A stretch of DNA of 64,000 nucleotides from Saccharothrix violaceirubra (GCF_014203755.1 NZ_JACHJS010000001.1:3286001-3350000); one strand, 5' to 3'; shown: positions 8,977-18,756, numbered from the stretch's first letter. Notes: a model not told the origin generated them from the letters alone. Translations and numbers: made by a program.

Positions 8977-9485
8977 TCACCCGGTCGGCGCGGCACGGTG
9001 CCGCGCCGACCGGTGGGGTCCGGGTCGAGGGGGCGCGGTGCGGTGGGCGGAGTACTCCGCGGGGTGCATGGCTACAGGTACTCCGGGCTTCGGGTGAGCA
9101 GGTCGGGTTTGTAGACGGCGCGGGCGTGGTGGGGACTGCCAAGCCGAGGTTGAGGATGTCGTGGGCGTTTTTGGCGCTCATGGGGTGTCGTCGGGCCAGG
9201 GCCGGCGCGGTGACCACCGCACACCGCGTACAGCCGAACCGTCACTGCCTTTCACTGCGACCTCCGATCCCGAATCCGGCGACCGGGATCATTCAATCCG
9301 GGCGCGCTACGATCGGGCAGGGTCGACCACGCTGTTGCCCCCCCGTTTGCCCCCGGCGATCAATAGGTGACCGAGGTGGGCGCGTTGGCAGCGCGGGTGG
9401 GTGCTGTTGCCGATTCGTCGGTCGTGCGAATCCGCGGCGCCGTGGCCGACTTCCGCAGGAACGCCGTGGCAGAGGAGTCGACCGC
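8977..9485. other. Intergenic stretch without supported gene
   Basis: About 510 bases between the exporter and the 2H phosphoesterase. No ribosome-binding site plus ORF pair with family features is seen. Reading 9030-9200 on the minus strand gives a short peptide frame ending in KPDLLTRSPEYL, which may be a gene remnant, but I do not recognise it. A T/C-rich run with CCCCCCGTTTGCCCCC is present at 9339-9354. Confidence 0.3.
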
Positions 9486-10112
9486 GTGACCGGGTTGGAG
9501 CCGATGCGGGACCACTGGTGGTGGCGGCCGGGCTGGTGTGTCGGACGGTCGTTCTACACGTGGCACGTGACGTTCGCCGACCAACCCGGCGCGGGGCGAC
9601 TCGTCGCCGACTACGCGCCCGTGCTCGCGGGGCTGCCGCAGCTCGACCCGGTTCCCGCACGGTGGCTGCACCTGACCTTGCAGGGCGTCGGCTTCACCGA
9701 CGAGACCGACCGCGCGGAGGTGGACCGGGTCGTGGAGGCCGCCCGCGGGCGCTGTGCCGGACTGGAGCCGTTCACCGTCACCATCGGCTCGGCCCACGTC
9801 GATCCGGAGACGATCCAGATGCCCGTCCGTCCGCTGGAACCGTTGGCGGCGCTGCGGCGGGCGATCCGCGCGGCGATCGGCGACGTACGCGGACCGGAGA
9901 ACGTGCCGGAACCCGAAGCCGGGTTCCGCGCCCACGTCAGCCTGGGCTACTGCAACACCGCCGGACCGGCCGAACCGATCGCCGAGGCGCTGGAAGTCCA
10001 CAGTAGACACTCGGCGGAAGTGGTCGTTTCCTCCGTGTCGTCGATCGACTTCAACCGGGATCGCAAAGCCTACGAGTGGACCGACGTGGCGACCGTCCGA
10101 CTGGGCGGGTGA
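9486..10112 (+). CDS. 2H phosphoesterase (2'-5' RNA ligase-like)
   Basis: A 208-residue protein with the two catalytic H-x-T/S motifs of the 2H phosphoesterase superfamily: HLT at 62-64 and HVS at 150-152. Members include LigT/ThpR, which hydrolyse or form 2',5' or 2',3'-cyclic phosphodiester bonds in RNA; the true substrate here is unknown. GTG 9486 is preceded by AGAGGAG at a spacing of about 8; ATG 9504 is an alternative with a poorly spaced site. It is monocistronic. Confidence 0.8.
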   Translation: MTGLEPMRDHWWWRPGWCVGRSFYTWHVTFADQPGAGRLVADYAPVLAGLPQLDPVPARWLHLTLQGVGFTDETDRAEVDRVVEAARGRCAGLEPFTVTIGSAHVDPETIQMPVRPLEPLAALRRAIRAAIGDVRGPENVPEPEAGFRAHVSLGYCNTAGPAEPIAEALEVHSRHSAEVVVSSVSSIDFNRDRKAYEWTDVATVRLGG

Positions 10113-10279
10113 AGGCAGTGGGACAGCCCCGCAGGACAGGCCGGGCCACCGGGCGGCCATGCGGTTCGTCCGGCGATCGGACCGGAAGCGGGTCGGGGAA
10201 GCCTCCGCATCCGGCACGTCGCACGCCGACCGGAACCCCACCGGACCGTGGCCGCGATGCACGAGGCCCTCGCCTCCTC

Positions 10280-10606
10280 CTAGGCGTCCGGGGCGACCGT
10301 CCGCCGCAACCACTCGAAGTACTCCGGCGTGCCGTCCACCACCGCGGTCGCGGTCACCTCCGGATTCGTCCACGGATGATTCGCGACCAGGTGATCACGC
10401 AGCCCCGGGAAGCGATCGGTGGTCGTCTTCAGCACGACCGCCCACTCCTCGCCCTCACCGAGTTCGCCCAGATGCCAGAACACCGACCCCACCGGCCCGA
10501 CCACCTGCGCCCCGGCGGCCAACCGTGCCCCGACAGCGGACCGGGCGAGCACGAAAGCCGCCTCCCGACTACCCGCAGCGGTGGTCACCTGCACAAACTC
10601 CGTCAC
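10280..10606 (-). CDS. cutA: CutA-type divalent cation tolerance protein
   Basis: A 108-residue CutA1 family protein: FVQVTTAAGSREAAFVLARS at the N terminus, the EEWAVVLKTTTDRFPGL strand-turn segment, and the conserved end NPEVTATAVVDGTPEYFEWL. CutA forms very stable trimers and has been linked to copper tolerance, though its exact role is unsettled. GTG 10606 gives the family length (105-112); the frame is open to an ATG at 10642, which would add 12 residues unlike the family. Stands alone between two plus-strand genes. Confidence 0.9.
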   Translation of the reverse strand: MTEFVQVTTAAGSREAAFVLARSAVGARLAAGAQVVGPVGSVFWHLGELGEGEEWAVVLKTTTDRFPGLRDHLVANHPWTNPEVTATAVVDGTPEYFEWLRRTVAPDA

Positions 10607-10943
10607 ACAGACCAACCTAGCCCCGACCACCCGCCCCGACACGGCCGCGCACGCCGCCGAACCCCGGGCTGGATGCCGCCCGCCGCGTCCGCGAAACCCA
10701 CACCACTACCTGGGTCACGACCCGGTCGTCCGTCATTCACGCGGTCGATCACCGAGCCGGTACCAGGGCGAAGATCCACATGTGCGGATATGGGCGGGCT
10801 GTGATTTCCGGGACCGGACGGCGTGGCCTCGGTCGTCGGGCACCGCGATGCCGTGTCGCGCCCCCGATCGCCATCAGGCTCGCCGACCGGCGACGCCGTG
10901 TCGGATTCATCCCGTGGAGTCCGGCGAATGCGACACTCGCCGC

Positions 10944-11603
10944 ATGGTGCGTGAAGTGGGCTTGCGCGAACGCAAGAAGCGGGCCACCCGGGCGGCGCTG
11001 GCCGAGTCCGCGCTGCGGTTGTGCGTCGAGAACGGCTTCGACGCGGTGACCGCGGAACGGATCGCCGGTGCCGCCGGGGTGTCCCTGCGGACGTTCTTCA
11101 ACTACTTCCCGTCCAAGGAGGAGGCGGTCGTCGCCGCCGAGGTCGCGCGCGCCGAGGCGATCGTCCGCGAGTTCGCGGGACGTCCCGCGCACGAGCCCGT
11201 GCTCGTGGCACTGCGCAACACGCTCCACCGCCTGCTCGCCGGCCGCCTCGACCGCGACGATGCCGCCCGGCTGCGGGCGTTGCGCGCCACGCCCGCCCTG
11301 CTGCCGTACCAGACCGCCGCCTACGCGGCCAAGGAACGGCAGTTGGCCGAGGCCGTCGCCCGGCGGGTCGGCGCCGATCCCGACGCCGACCTCTACCCGA
11401 CGCTGTTCGCCGCCGCCGTCATGGCCACCCTGCGGGTGGTCGTGGGCCGGTGGCTCGATTCGCCGACGACCCCGTTGTCCGAGCTGGTCGACGCGCTCGT
11501 CCACCGGCTCGGCAGCGGGTTCGGCGACCACGTCCAGGCGTCCCGGACCGCCGCGGTCCCGGCTCAGGCGTCCCAGGTGACCGGGAGCGAGTGCACGCCG
11601 TAG
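10944..11603 (+). CDS. TetR-family regulator
   Basis: A 219-residue regulator with HTH AERIAGAAGVSLRTFFNYFPSKEE at about 36-59, very like the HTH of the TetR at 6824. The C-terminal domain is helical (ligand sensing). Its last 40 bases overlap the 3' end of the convergent P450 gene. A regulated target is not adjacent in the divergent orientation; the P450 or RND pump nearby are candidates by proximity only. Confidence 0.88.
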   Translation: MVREVGLRERKKRATRAALAESALRLCVENGFDAVTAERIAGAAGVSLRTFFNYFPSKEEAVVAAEVARAEAIVREFAGRPAHEPVLVALRNTLHRLLAGRLDRDDAARLRALRATPALLPYQTAAYAAKERQLAEAVARRVGADPDADLYPTLFAAAVMATLRVVVGRWLDSPTTPLSELVDALVHRLGSGFGDHVQASRTAAVPAQASQVTGSECTP

Positions 11604-12859
11604 ATCGCCATGTCGTCGCGCAGCGGCACGTCGGCCGGGTCGACGTCGAGCCGCAGACCGGGCAGCCGGCCCAGCAGCCCGGTGAAGCCGGCGGTCATCT
11701 CCACCCGCGCGAGCTGCTGGCCCAGGCACTGGTGGATGCCGTGCCCGAACGCCAGGTGCGGCGCGCGCGGCCGGGTCACGTCGAGTCGGTCCGGGTCGTC
11801 GACCACGCGCCCGTCCCGGTTGGCGACGGTCACGGACACGAACACCGTCGAGTCGGCCGGGATGGTGACGCCGGAGATCTCCACGTCCTCCAGCGTCGTG
11901 CGGACGATGCCCAGGTGGACGATCGCCAGGTAGCGCAGCAGTTCCTCGACCGCGCCGCCGATCAACGCCGGGTCCGCCCGCAGCGCCGCGAGCTGGTCCG
12001 GCTTCTCCAGCAACGCGAAAGTGCCCAGCGCCAACATGTTCGCGGTCGTCTCGTGCCCCGCGATGAGCAGCAGGTTGGCGATGCCGACGAGTTCGGCGTC
12101 GGTCAGCGGCGTGTCGGTCTCCGCGTGCACGAGACCGGACAGGATGTCGTCGGTCGGCTGCGCGCGCTTGCGCTCGACCAGGCGGTGCATGAACTTCCGG
12201 AGGTTGTCGGAGGCGTCGAAGACCTCCTCCAGGGTCGAGTCGAGCGCCAGCAGCTTCGCGGTGCGGTCCTGGAACTCGTCCCGGTCGGCGTACTCGACGC
12301 CGAGCAGTTCGCAGATCACCAGCGACGGCACCGGCAGCGCGAACTCGGTGACCAGGTCGGCGCCCGGTCCCTTCGCGATCATCGCGTCGATGTGCTCGGC
12401 GACGATGGCCTCGATGCGCGGTTCGAGCTGACGCATCCGGCGCACGGTGAACTGGCCGGTGAGCAGCCTGCGGTAGCGGGTGTGGTCCGGCGGGTCCATG
12501 AAGATGAAGCTGCCCGCCCGCGCGTCGGGGTCCAGGACCCGGGCGCGGATCTCGGGCGAGAGCTTGTCGAGCACACGCGCTGTGAAGCGCTCCGAGGAGA
12601 ATCGCGGGTCGGCCAGGACCGCCCGGCCCTCGGCGTACCCGGTGACCAGCCAGGCGGTGTCCCCGTCGCGTTGGGTGATCGGCTGGACGGCGGGCCCGGT
12701 GTCCGCGAGGCGGTCCAGGGCGACGGGCGGGTCGAACGGGCGGCCGGCGTCCCGGTGCATCAGTTCGGCGGGGAGCTGGATGCGCTCCCGGTTGGTGGAT
12801 TCGGTCCCGGCGGTGGCTTCGCCCGCGTCTTCACGGGTCGACGAAGCGGTGGTGGACAT
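11564..12859 (-). CDS. Cytochrome P450 (CYP105/107-like)
   Basis: A 431-residue soluble bacterial P450. I-helix AGHETT, the K-helix ExxR (EELLR), and the haem loop FGHGIHQCLG with the cysteine ligand are all intact, so it is expected to be active. Such enzymes hydroxylate macrolides, terpenoids or xenobiotics with ferredoxin as electron donor; no ferredoxin gene is next to it. ATG 12859 is preceded by AAGGACTGGGG; an upstream in-frame start at 12913 would add 18 low-complexity residues. Convergent with the TetR at 10944. Confidence 0.93.
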   Translation of the reverse strand: MSTTASSTREDAGEATAGTESTNRERIQLPAELMHRDAGRPFDPPVALDRLADTGPAVQPITQRDGDTAWLVTGYAEGRAVLADPRFSSERFTARVLDKLSPEIRARVLDPDARAGSFIFMDPPDHTRYRRLLTGQFTVRRMRQLEPRIEAIVAEHIDAMIAKGPGADLVTEFALPVPSLVICELLGVEYADRDEFQDRTAKLLALDSTLEEVFDASDNLRKFMHRLVERKRAQPTDDILSGLVHAETDTPLTDAELVGIANLLLIAGHETTANMLALGTFALLEKPDQLAALRADPALIGGAVEELLRYLAIVHLGIVRTTLEDVEISGVTIPADSTVFVSVTVANRDGRVVDDPDRLDVTRPRAPHLAFGHGIHQCLGQQLARVEMTAGFTGLLGRLPGLRLDVDPADVPLRDDMAIYGVHSLPVTWDA

Positions 12860-13209
12860 CCCCAGTCCTTGTCCCGGCCCGGTCCCCCGACCAGGCCGTA
12901 GCTCGTCACCCACGGTACCAAAACCTGCACGCCGTGCAGCTTTCTTTTCCTCGGCCCGACTACCACGAGTGATCGATATTCGTCTCGAGGGGCGCGCTGA
13001 GATGTACAGCGCGTCATGTTCGGCGGCACTTTTCGGGGTAGTGGAGGCCGAAAGAGTGAACCAAGGTCATACGGAAGTCTGAGAAGTCGACTACCGAAGG
13101 GCGACCCGGTTCTCAGCACGCGCGTGCGACGCTTCCCGCGTCCCGCCGGCCGTGCCCCGGAGCCGGAGGCGTGCGACACCCCGTGCAGTTCCTTTAAGGA
13201 GATTCGTAC
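12860..13209. other. Divergent promoter region of P450 and RND pump
   Basis: This 350-base stretch separates two divergent genes and is AT-richer than its surroundings. It holds a perfect inverted repeat CTGCACG-C-CGTGCAG at 12925-12939 and, at the RND side, the ribosome-binding site AAGGAG near 13196. No gene is supported within it. Confidence 0.5.
12925..12939. promoter_or_regulatory. Perfect palindrome upstream of P450
   Basis: Seven-base arms with a single central base, 66 bases upstream of the P450 ATG. Size and position fit an operator; it lacks a following T-run on either strand that would suggest a terminator. Confidence 0.45.
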
Positions 13210-16200
13210 ATGTCCGTGCTGGCCAGGCTCAGCCTCGCCAACCGGAGCCTCGTCGGGCTGCTCAGCCTGGTGGTCATCGGCTTCGGCGTGCTGACGCTGC
13301 CCTCGATCAAGCAGCAGTTGTTCCCGTCGATCGAACTGCCGGCCGCCGCGATCGTCGCGCCGTACCCCGGTGCCGCGCCCGACCTCGTCGACCGCCAGGT
13401 CGCCGAGCCGATCCAGTCGGCGGTGCGCGGCATCGACGGCGTGGAGGAGGTGCTGACCACCTCGGCGGAGAGCCTCGCGACGATCCAGGTGATGTTCACC
13501 TACGGCACCGACATCGACGCCGCCGTCAACCAGTTGCAGCAGGCCGTCAACCGGCTCCAGCCCCGCCTGCCCGAGGGCGTCGAGCCGACCGTGGCGCAGG
13601 GCAGCACCGACGACATCCCGGTGGTCGCGCTCGCCGCGACCTCCGGCGACGACGACATCGCCACGGCCGCCCGGCTGCGCGCCGAGGTCGTGCCCGGCAT
13701 CGAGGAGATCAAGGGCGTCCGCGAGGCGTCGGTCAGCGGCGAACGGGAGCGCGAGGTCACCGTCACGGTCGACTACGGCAAGCTCGGCGCGCGCGGCCTG
13801 GACCCGCAGGCCCTGACCGCCGCGCTGCGCGGCGCCGGTGCCGCCGTGCCCGCGGGCGCCGTCGAGCGCGGGACGCAGTCGCTCACCGTCCAGATCGGTG
13901 GACCGGTCACCTCGGTCGACGCGCTGCGCGACCTCGTGCTGACCTCGCCCAACGGCCCGGTCAAGCTCCGCGAGGTGGCGACCGTGGAGTCCGCCCCCGC
14001 CGCGCTGGCCGTGCTCAACCGCACCGACGGCAAGCCCACGCTGGGCGTCGTCGTCACGATGAACGCCGACGGCAACGCGGTGGAGATCTCCAAGGCCGTG
14101 CGCGCCAAGCTCGACGAGTGGGGCAAGGCCGCGGACTCCACGCTCACGGTCGCCTTCGACCAGGGTCCGGAGGTGGAGAAGGCGATCAGCGGCCTGACCA
14201 CCGAGGGTCTGCTCGGCCTGCTGTTCGCGGTCGTGGTGATCCTGCTGTTCCTGATGTCGTTGCGCTCCACGCTGGTCACCGCCGTGTCGATCCCGCTGTC
14301 GGTGGTCGTCGCGCTGATCGCGCTGTGGACCGGCGACCTGTCGCTCAACCTGCTCACGCTGGGCGCGTTGACCATCGCCGTCGGCCGCGTCGTCGACGAC
14401 TCGATCGTGGTGCTGGAGAACATCAAGCGCCACCTCGGGTACGGCGAGGAGAAGCAGCGCGCGGTGCTCGACGGCACCCGCGAGGTGGCGGGCGCGGTCA
14501 CCGCGTCGACGCTGACCACGGTCGCGGTGTTCCTGCCGATCGCGTTCGTCGACGGCATCGCGGGCGAGCTGTTCGGCCCGTTCTCGATCACGGTGACCGT
14601 GGCGCTGCTCGCGTCGCTGCTGGTGTCGCTGACGATCGTGCCCGTGCTCGCGTTCTGGTTCCTCAAGCGGCCCGTCGTGTCCGACGACCCGGCCGCCGCC
14701 GCGGAGGCCAAGCGCCTGGCGGTGGAGAAGGAGCGGCGTGGCCTGCTCCAGCGGATCTACGTGCCGGTGCTGCGGTTCGCCACGCGCCGCCGCCTGGTCA
14801 CCGTGCTCATCGCCGTGCTGATCTTCATCGGCACGGTCGGGCTCGCCGGTCAGCTCAAGACCGACTTCATCGGCGACTCCGGCGGCACGGCGTTGCAGGG
14901 CACCCAGACGTTGCCGCCGGGCACGGGTCTCAAGGCCCGCGACGACGCCGCCCGCAAGCTGGAGGCCGTGCTCGCCGACACCGACGAGATCGAGACCTAC
15001 CAGGTCACGGTCGGCAGCGACACGAGCATGGCGGCGTTCGGCTTCGGCGGCGACGGCAACACCCGCGTCCAGGCCACCGTCCGCGAGGGCACCGACCTGG
15101 AGGCGTTGGGCACCCGCCTGAGCGACAAGATGAAGGGCGTCGAGGGTGCGGGCGAGGTCAAGTTCGGCGCCGGCGCGTCGGGCTTCGGCTCCGACGGCAT
15201 CGAGGTCCTGGTGACCGCCGACGACGAGAAGTCCCTGCGCGAGGCCGCCGACCAGGTGCAGAAGGCGGTCGAGGGCACGCCGGGCGTCGCCGAGGTCGAC
15301 AACGACCTGGCGGTCAGCGCACCGCGCGTGCAGGTCGTCGTGAACGAGGACGCCGCCGCCGCGCGCGGGCTCAACGGCCAGGTGATCGGCCAGTTCGCGG
15401 CGCAGGCGCTGCGGGGCAGCCCGGTCGGCGAGCTGCCGATCGGCGAGGGTTCGCAGCGGATCGTGCTGCGCACCGGCACCGCACCGGCCGACGTGGACGC
15501 GCTCAAGGCGTTGGCGCTGCCCGGCGGCGTGACCCTGGGCCAGGTCGCCGAGGTGTCCGTCGTGGACGGTCCGGTGCAGGTCAAGCGCACCGACGGCGAG
15601 CGCAGCACGACCGTGCGCGCCAAGGTGACCGGTGCCGACCTCGGTGCCGTGACCGCCGATCTGGCCAAGCGGCTGGATGCGCTCGACCTGCCCGGCGGCG
15701 CCGACCAGGAGATCGGCGGCGTGAGCCAGGACCAGGCCGACACGTTCGCCGACCTGGGGTTGGCGATGCTGGCCGCGATCGCGATCGTGTTTCTGATCAT
15801 GGTGGCCACGTTCCGCAGCATCGTGCAGCCGCTGATCCTGCTGGTGTCGATCCCGTTCGCGGCGACCGGCGCCCTGGGTCTGCTGCTGGTCACCGGCACG
15901 GCGCTGGGTCTGCCGTCGCTGATCGGCATGCTGATGCTGGTCGGCATCGTGGTGACCAACGCGATCGTGCTGATCGACCTGGTCAACCAGTACCGGGCGC
16001 AGGGGATGGGCGTGACCGAGGCGGTGATCGAGGGCGGGCGCAGCCGACTGCGGCCGATCCTGATGACCGCGGCGGCGACGATCTTCGCGCTGCTGCCGAT
16101 GGCCCTGGGCGTCACCGGCGAGGGCGCGTTCATCGGCAAGCCGCTGGCGCTGGTCGTGATCGGCGGCCTGGTCAGCTCGACGCTGCTGACCCTGGTGCTG

Positions 16201-16305
16201 GTGCCGACGCTGTACACGATGGTGGAGGGCCGCAAGGAGCGGCGTCGGGCACGCCGGGAGGCCAAGCGCGAGCAGGCGCCCCGACGCGAGCCCGTGTCGG
16301 TCTGA
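13210..16305 (+). CDS. RND-family efflux transporter
   Basis: A 1031-residue AcrB/HAE-type RND permease: TM1 near the N terminus, large periplasm-type loops (about 35-330 and 560-850), and two blocks of membrane helices. Helix 4 carries the proton-relay acidic pair in GRVVDDSIVVLENI, and the second half has VTNAIVLIDLVNQYRAQG. It is full length. In this Gram-positive-type setting there is no adjacent membrane-fusion or outer-membrane gene, as is common for actinobacterial RND proteins; substrate unknown. AAGGAG 9 bases before ATG 13210 fixes the start. A bidirectional terminator follows. Confidence 0.92.
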   Translation: MSVLARLSLANRSLVGLLSLVVIGFGVLTLPSIKQQLFPSIELPAAAIVAPYPGAAPDLVDRQVAEPIQSAVRGIDGVEEVLTTSAESLATIQVMFTYGTDIDAAVNQLQQAVNRLQPRLPEGVEPTVAQGSTDDIPVVALAATSGDDDIATAARLRAEVVPGIEEIKGVREASVSGEREREVTVTVDYGKLGARGLDPQALTAALRGAGAAVPAGAVERGTQSLTVQIGGPVTSVDALRDLVLTSPNGPVKLREVATVESAPAALAVLNRTDGKPTLGVVVTMNADGNAVEISKAVRAKLDEWGKAADSTLTVAFDQGPEVEKAISGLTTEGLLGLLFAVVVILLFLMSLRSTLVTAVSIPLSVVVALIALWTGDLSLNLLTLGALTIAVGRVVDDSIVVLENIKRHLGYGEEKQRAVLDGTREVAGAVTASTLTTVAVFLPIAFVDGIAGELFGPFSITVTVALLASLLVSLTIVPVLAFWFLKRPVVSDDPAAAAEAKRLAVEKERRGLLQRIYVPVLRFATRRRLVTVLIAVLIFIGTVGLAGQLKTDFIGDSGGTALQGTQTLPPGTGLKARDDAARKLEAVLADTDEIETYQVTVGSDTSMAAFGFGGDGNTRVQATVREGTDLEALGTRLSDKMKGVEGAGEVKFGAGASGFGSDGIEVLVTADDEKSLREAADQVQKAVEGTPGVAEVDNDLAVSAPRVQVVVNEDAAAARGLNGQVIGQFAAQALRGSPVGELPIGEGSQRIVLRTGTAPADVDALKALALPGGVTLGQVAEVSVVDGPVQVKRTDGERSTTVRAKVTGADLGAVTADLAKRLDALDLPGGADQEIGGVSQDQADTFADLGLAMLAAIAIVFLIMVATFRSIVQPLILLVSIPFAATGALGLLLVTGTALGLPSLIGMLMLVGIVVTNAIVLIDLVNQYRAQGMGVTEAVIEGGRSRLRPILMTAAATIFALLPMALGVTGEGAFIGKPLALVVIGGLVSSTLLTLVLVPTLYTMVEGRKERRRARREAKREQAPRREPVSV

Positions 16306-16318
16306 TCCACCCTGCCCA

Positions 16319-16353
16319 GGACGGCCCCGCCCGCGTTCCGGGCGGGGCCGTCC
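16319..16353. terminator. Bidirectional terminator
   Basis: Perfect 15-base-pair GC-rich stem (16319-16333 with 16339-16353) and a five-base loop CGTTC, between the convergent RND and MFS genes. No T-run, as usual in high-GC actinomycetes. Confidence 0.85.
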
Positions 16354-16358
16354 GCCGT

Positions 16359-17570
16359 TCAGGCGGGGATCGTCGCCGTGGCGTCGGCCCGGCCGAACGG
16401 CCGCCAGGCCGCGACCACGAGCGCGGAGACGGCGACCACGCCGAGCCAGAACGGCGCCGTGACGCCGAACCGCTCGGCGAGCAGGCCCGCGGTCAGGGCG
16501 CCGATCGCGGAACCTCCCGCGGTGAGCAGGAACATCGTGCTGCCCACCCGGCCGCGCAGTTCGTCGGGCACGGCGCGCTGGCTGATCGTCTGGCAGATGA
16601 CGTTCCACACCACGGCGTGCAGGCCGAACGCGGCCATCGTCGCGAACGCCACCCACGCGGTCGTGGTCAGCGCGAGGCCGAGGTGGGTGGCCGCCTCGAC
16701 GACCAGGCCGAGGCGCAACAGGGCCGGCGCGCCGAAGCGCCGGATGAGGGCGGGTGCGAGCGCGGTGCCCGGCAGGCCGCCGACGGCCGACGCCGCGAGC
16801 ATCAGACCGTAGGCGGACGGGTCGAGCCCGAGGCGTTCGCGCGTGTAGAGGACCATGATCGCGAAGCCGCCGGTGAGCGTGAGGTTCATCAGGGCCAGGC
16901 ACAGGCACAGCGTGCGCAGGACGTCGTGGCGCCACAGCCACCGCAGGCCGGTCGCGATGTCCCGGCGGACCGTGGCGCGGGCTTTCGGCGCGGGTTTCGG
17001 CACGCCGCGCACGCCCGCGACGATCATCGCGGCGACGACGAACGTGACCGCGTCGATCCCGAACGGCAAGGCCGCGGCCAGGACGAACAGCGCCGCGCCC
17101 AGCGGGGGAGCGCCGAGTTGGTTGACGACCAGGTTCACGGCCGCGAGCCGGGAGTTCGCGCGGGGCAGGGCGTCGTCGGCGACGACCGCCGGGACGAGCG
17201 CGCGGGCCGCGTTGTCGGACAGGGTCTCGCCGGTGCCCAGCAGGAACAGGCACACGTAGATCAGCGGCACGGACACGTGGTCGGTCAGCACGGCCAGGGC
17301 GAGGGCACCGATGACCGCGCCGCGTGCGAGGTCGACGACCACCACCAGTCGCCGTCGGTCCACCCGGTCCACGATCACGCCGCTGACCAGGGAGAACAGC
17401 AGCCAGGGGAGGAGCAGGGCCGTCAGGCCGCCGGCGACCAGCGTCGGGCTGTCGGTGACGGACGCGAGTAACAGGGGACCGGCGGCCAGGGTGATGCCGT
17501 CGCCGAGACTGGAGATCGTCCGGGCGGTGATCAGTCGGGTGAAGTCCGGGCCCAGGGAAGAGGAACGCAT
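16359..17570 (-). CDS. MFS transporter (EntS/MFS_3-like)
   Basis: A 403-residue, 12-helix transporter. Features: start FTRLITARTISSLGDGITLA, VSGVIVDRVDRRRLVVVVDL (motif A-like) at about 62-81, and DELRGRVGSTMF in the second half, as in enterobactin/macrolide exporters of the MFS_3 group. Substrate unknown. The start region has no strong ribosome-binding site. A TTCAGT-N4-ACTGAA palindrome lies 75 bases upstream. Confidence 0.88.
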   Translation of the reverse strand: MRSSSLGPDFTRLITARTISSLGDGITLAAGPLLLASVTDSPTLVAGGLTALLLPWLLFSLVSGVIVDRVDRRRLVVVVDLARGAVIGALALAVLTDHVSVPLIYVCLFLLGTGETLSDNAARALVPAVVADDALPRANSRLAAVNLVVNQLGAPPLGAALFVLAAALPFGIDAVTFVVAAMIVAGVRGVPKPAPKARATVRRDIATGLRWLWRHDVLRTLCLCLALMNLTLTGGFAIMVLYTRERLGLDPSAYGLMLAASAVGGLPGTALAPALIRRFGAPALLRLGLVVEAATHLGLALTTTAWVAFATMAAFGLHAVVWNVICQTISQRAVPDELRGRVGSTMFLLTAGGSAIGALTAGLLAERFGVTAPFWLGVVAVSALVVAAWRPFGRADATATIPA

Positions 17571-17634
17571 GTGGCAGGAAGTTAACCGTCCTTCCCCGCT
17601 GGGGCAGCGGAAATTCCCGCCCTTGATTAGTTGG

Positions 17635-18639
17635 TCACGATAACTTCAGTGTTGACTGAAATAAGTTCAGGATCGGCACGAGATCGTCGACACCCCGCAC
17701 GGACGTACTGGTCTCCAACCTGGTCACGCCACGCTCGCCCAAGGCCTCGATGCGGTCGTGGACCTGCGCCGGGGTGCCCGCGACCAGGAACCGGTCGCAC
17801 AGGTAGTCCCAGACCCCGAGCCCGATCGCGGTGTCGACGTAGCGGCGCTTGGCATCCTCGGGCTGACGGCCGTGCGCGGACAGGTCGTAGGAGGCGCCGA
17901 GCGCGGCGATGGGGTCGCGGTACTCGACCGGCACGGCCTTGGTCGCCAGGCCGGAACGGGCGAAGTGGTGCGCGTGGGCGGCGAGCAGCCAGCCACCGGC
18001 CGCGCGCGCCCGGTCGGGGTCGTCGTCCACGCTGAAGCTGCCGGTGTTCCACCACAGCGGCACGGGGTCGCGTCCGGTGCGGTCGGCCACGCGGTGCACC
18101 ACCTCGGTGACGGCGGCGACGACGTCCGCGCTGAACCCGAGGCCGACGATCACCGCGTCGCCGATCTCGGCGGCGGTCTCCAGTGCGGCGAGTCCGTGGG
18201 CGGACACGATGATCGGCACCGGGCGGTCGGGCACGCGGTCGAGCGCGAGGTCGCCGTGCCGCCCGGTGCGCAGCAGGTCGCGCACGCACCTGACGTAGGC
18301 GCGCAGGTCGGCCAGGGTCGAGGCCCGGCGGCCGAGGTTGTACACGCCGCTGTCGCCCGTGCCGATGCCCAGGAACACGCCGCCCGCGGCGATCTCGGCC
18401 AGCGTCGCGAGCGCGGCGGCCGTGACCACCGGGTGCCGGGTGACCGGGTTGGTGACCGTGACGCCGAGGGGGAGCGTCGTGCGCCCGGCGAGGACGCCGA
18501 GCGTGGTCCAGCACTCGGGGACGGCGACGGGGGAGTCCCAGACGCCCAGGCGCGCGGCGCCCGCGTCGGCGACGCGCACGGCCCGGTCGACCATGTCCCG
18601 CACGGACCGGGCGTTGAGGTTGACGGCGATCTCGACCAT
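17635..18639 (-). CDS. LLM-class (F420-type) oxidoreductase
   Basis: A 334-residue luciferase-like TIM-barrel protein. Segments GVTVTNPVTRHP (about 66-77), GGVFLGIGTGDSG and PIIVSAHGLAALETAAEIGDAVIVG match the F420-dependent N5,N10-methylene-tetrahydromethanopterin reductase-like branch. Substrate not identifiable. ATG 18639 starts directly at the first strand (MVEIAVNLNARS); GTG 18657 is an alternative. It is the gene upstream of the MFS exporter and may form an operon with it (64-base gap). Confidence 0.85.
   Translation of the reverse strand: MVEIAVNLNARSVRDMVDRAVRVADAGAARLGVWDSPVAVPECWTTLGVLAGRTTLPLGVTVTNPVTRHPVVTAAALATLAEIAAGGVFLGIGTGDSGVYNLGRRASTLADLRAYVRCVRDLLRTGRHGDLALDRVPDRPVPIIVSAHGLAALETAAEIGDAVIVGLGFSADVVAAVTEVVHRVADRTGRDPVPLWWNTGSFSVDDDPDRARAAGGWLLAAHAHHFARSGLATKAVPVEYRDPIAALGASYDLSAHGRQPEDAKRRYVDTAIGLGVWDYLCDRFLVAGTPAQVHDRIEALGERGVTRLETSTSVRGVDDLVPILNLFQSTLKLS
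17644..17660. promoter_or_regulatory. CTTCAGTGT-GAC motif, copy 1
   Basis: CTTCAGTGTTGACTGAA contains the perfect inverted repeat TTCAGT-GTTG-ACTGAA. It overlaps the last codons of the LLM gene and lies upstream of the MFS gene. The same motif recurs at 47219 and 48450. Confidence 0.45.
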
Positions 18640-18756
18640 GGGCAGAGCTTTCCGCACCGGAAGGGGCGGCGGGCGGGAAATCGGTGGACGGTCGATTCGG
18701 TTCCGTAATGATGCGGAGTGTTTGGTGTCGGTCCGCGGTCGTCCTACGATTCGGTC

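Noticed and set aside
11564..16305. P450 plus RND pump as a biosynthetic cluster
   Set aside because: No core biosynthetic enzyme is present; the genes are divergent and only share a promoter region.
12760..17253. Very long open frame on the minus strand opposite the RND pump
   Set aside because: Its translation is His/Arg/Gln-rich low complexity, typical of the antisense of a high-GC gene; the plus-strand frame encodes an intact RND transporter.
13152..17471. 1439-residue plus-strand open frame shifted against the RND gene
   Set aside because: Arg/Ala/Gly-rich translation with no domain; codon bias and homology favour the RND frame.
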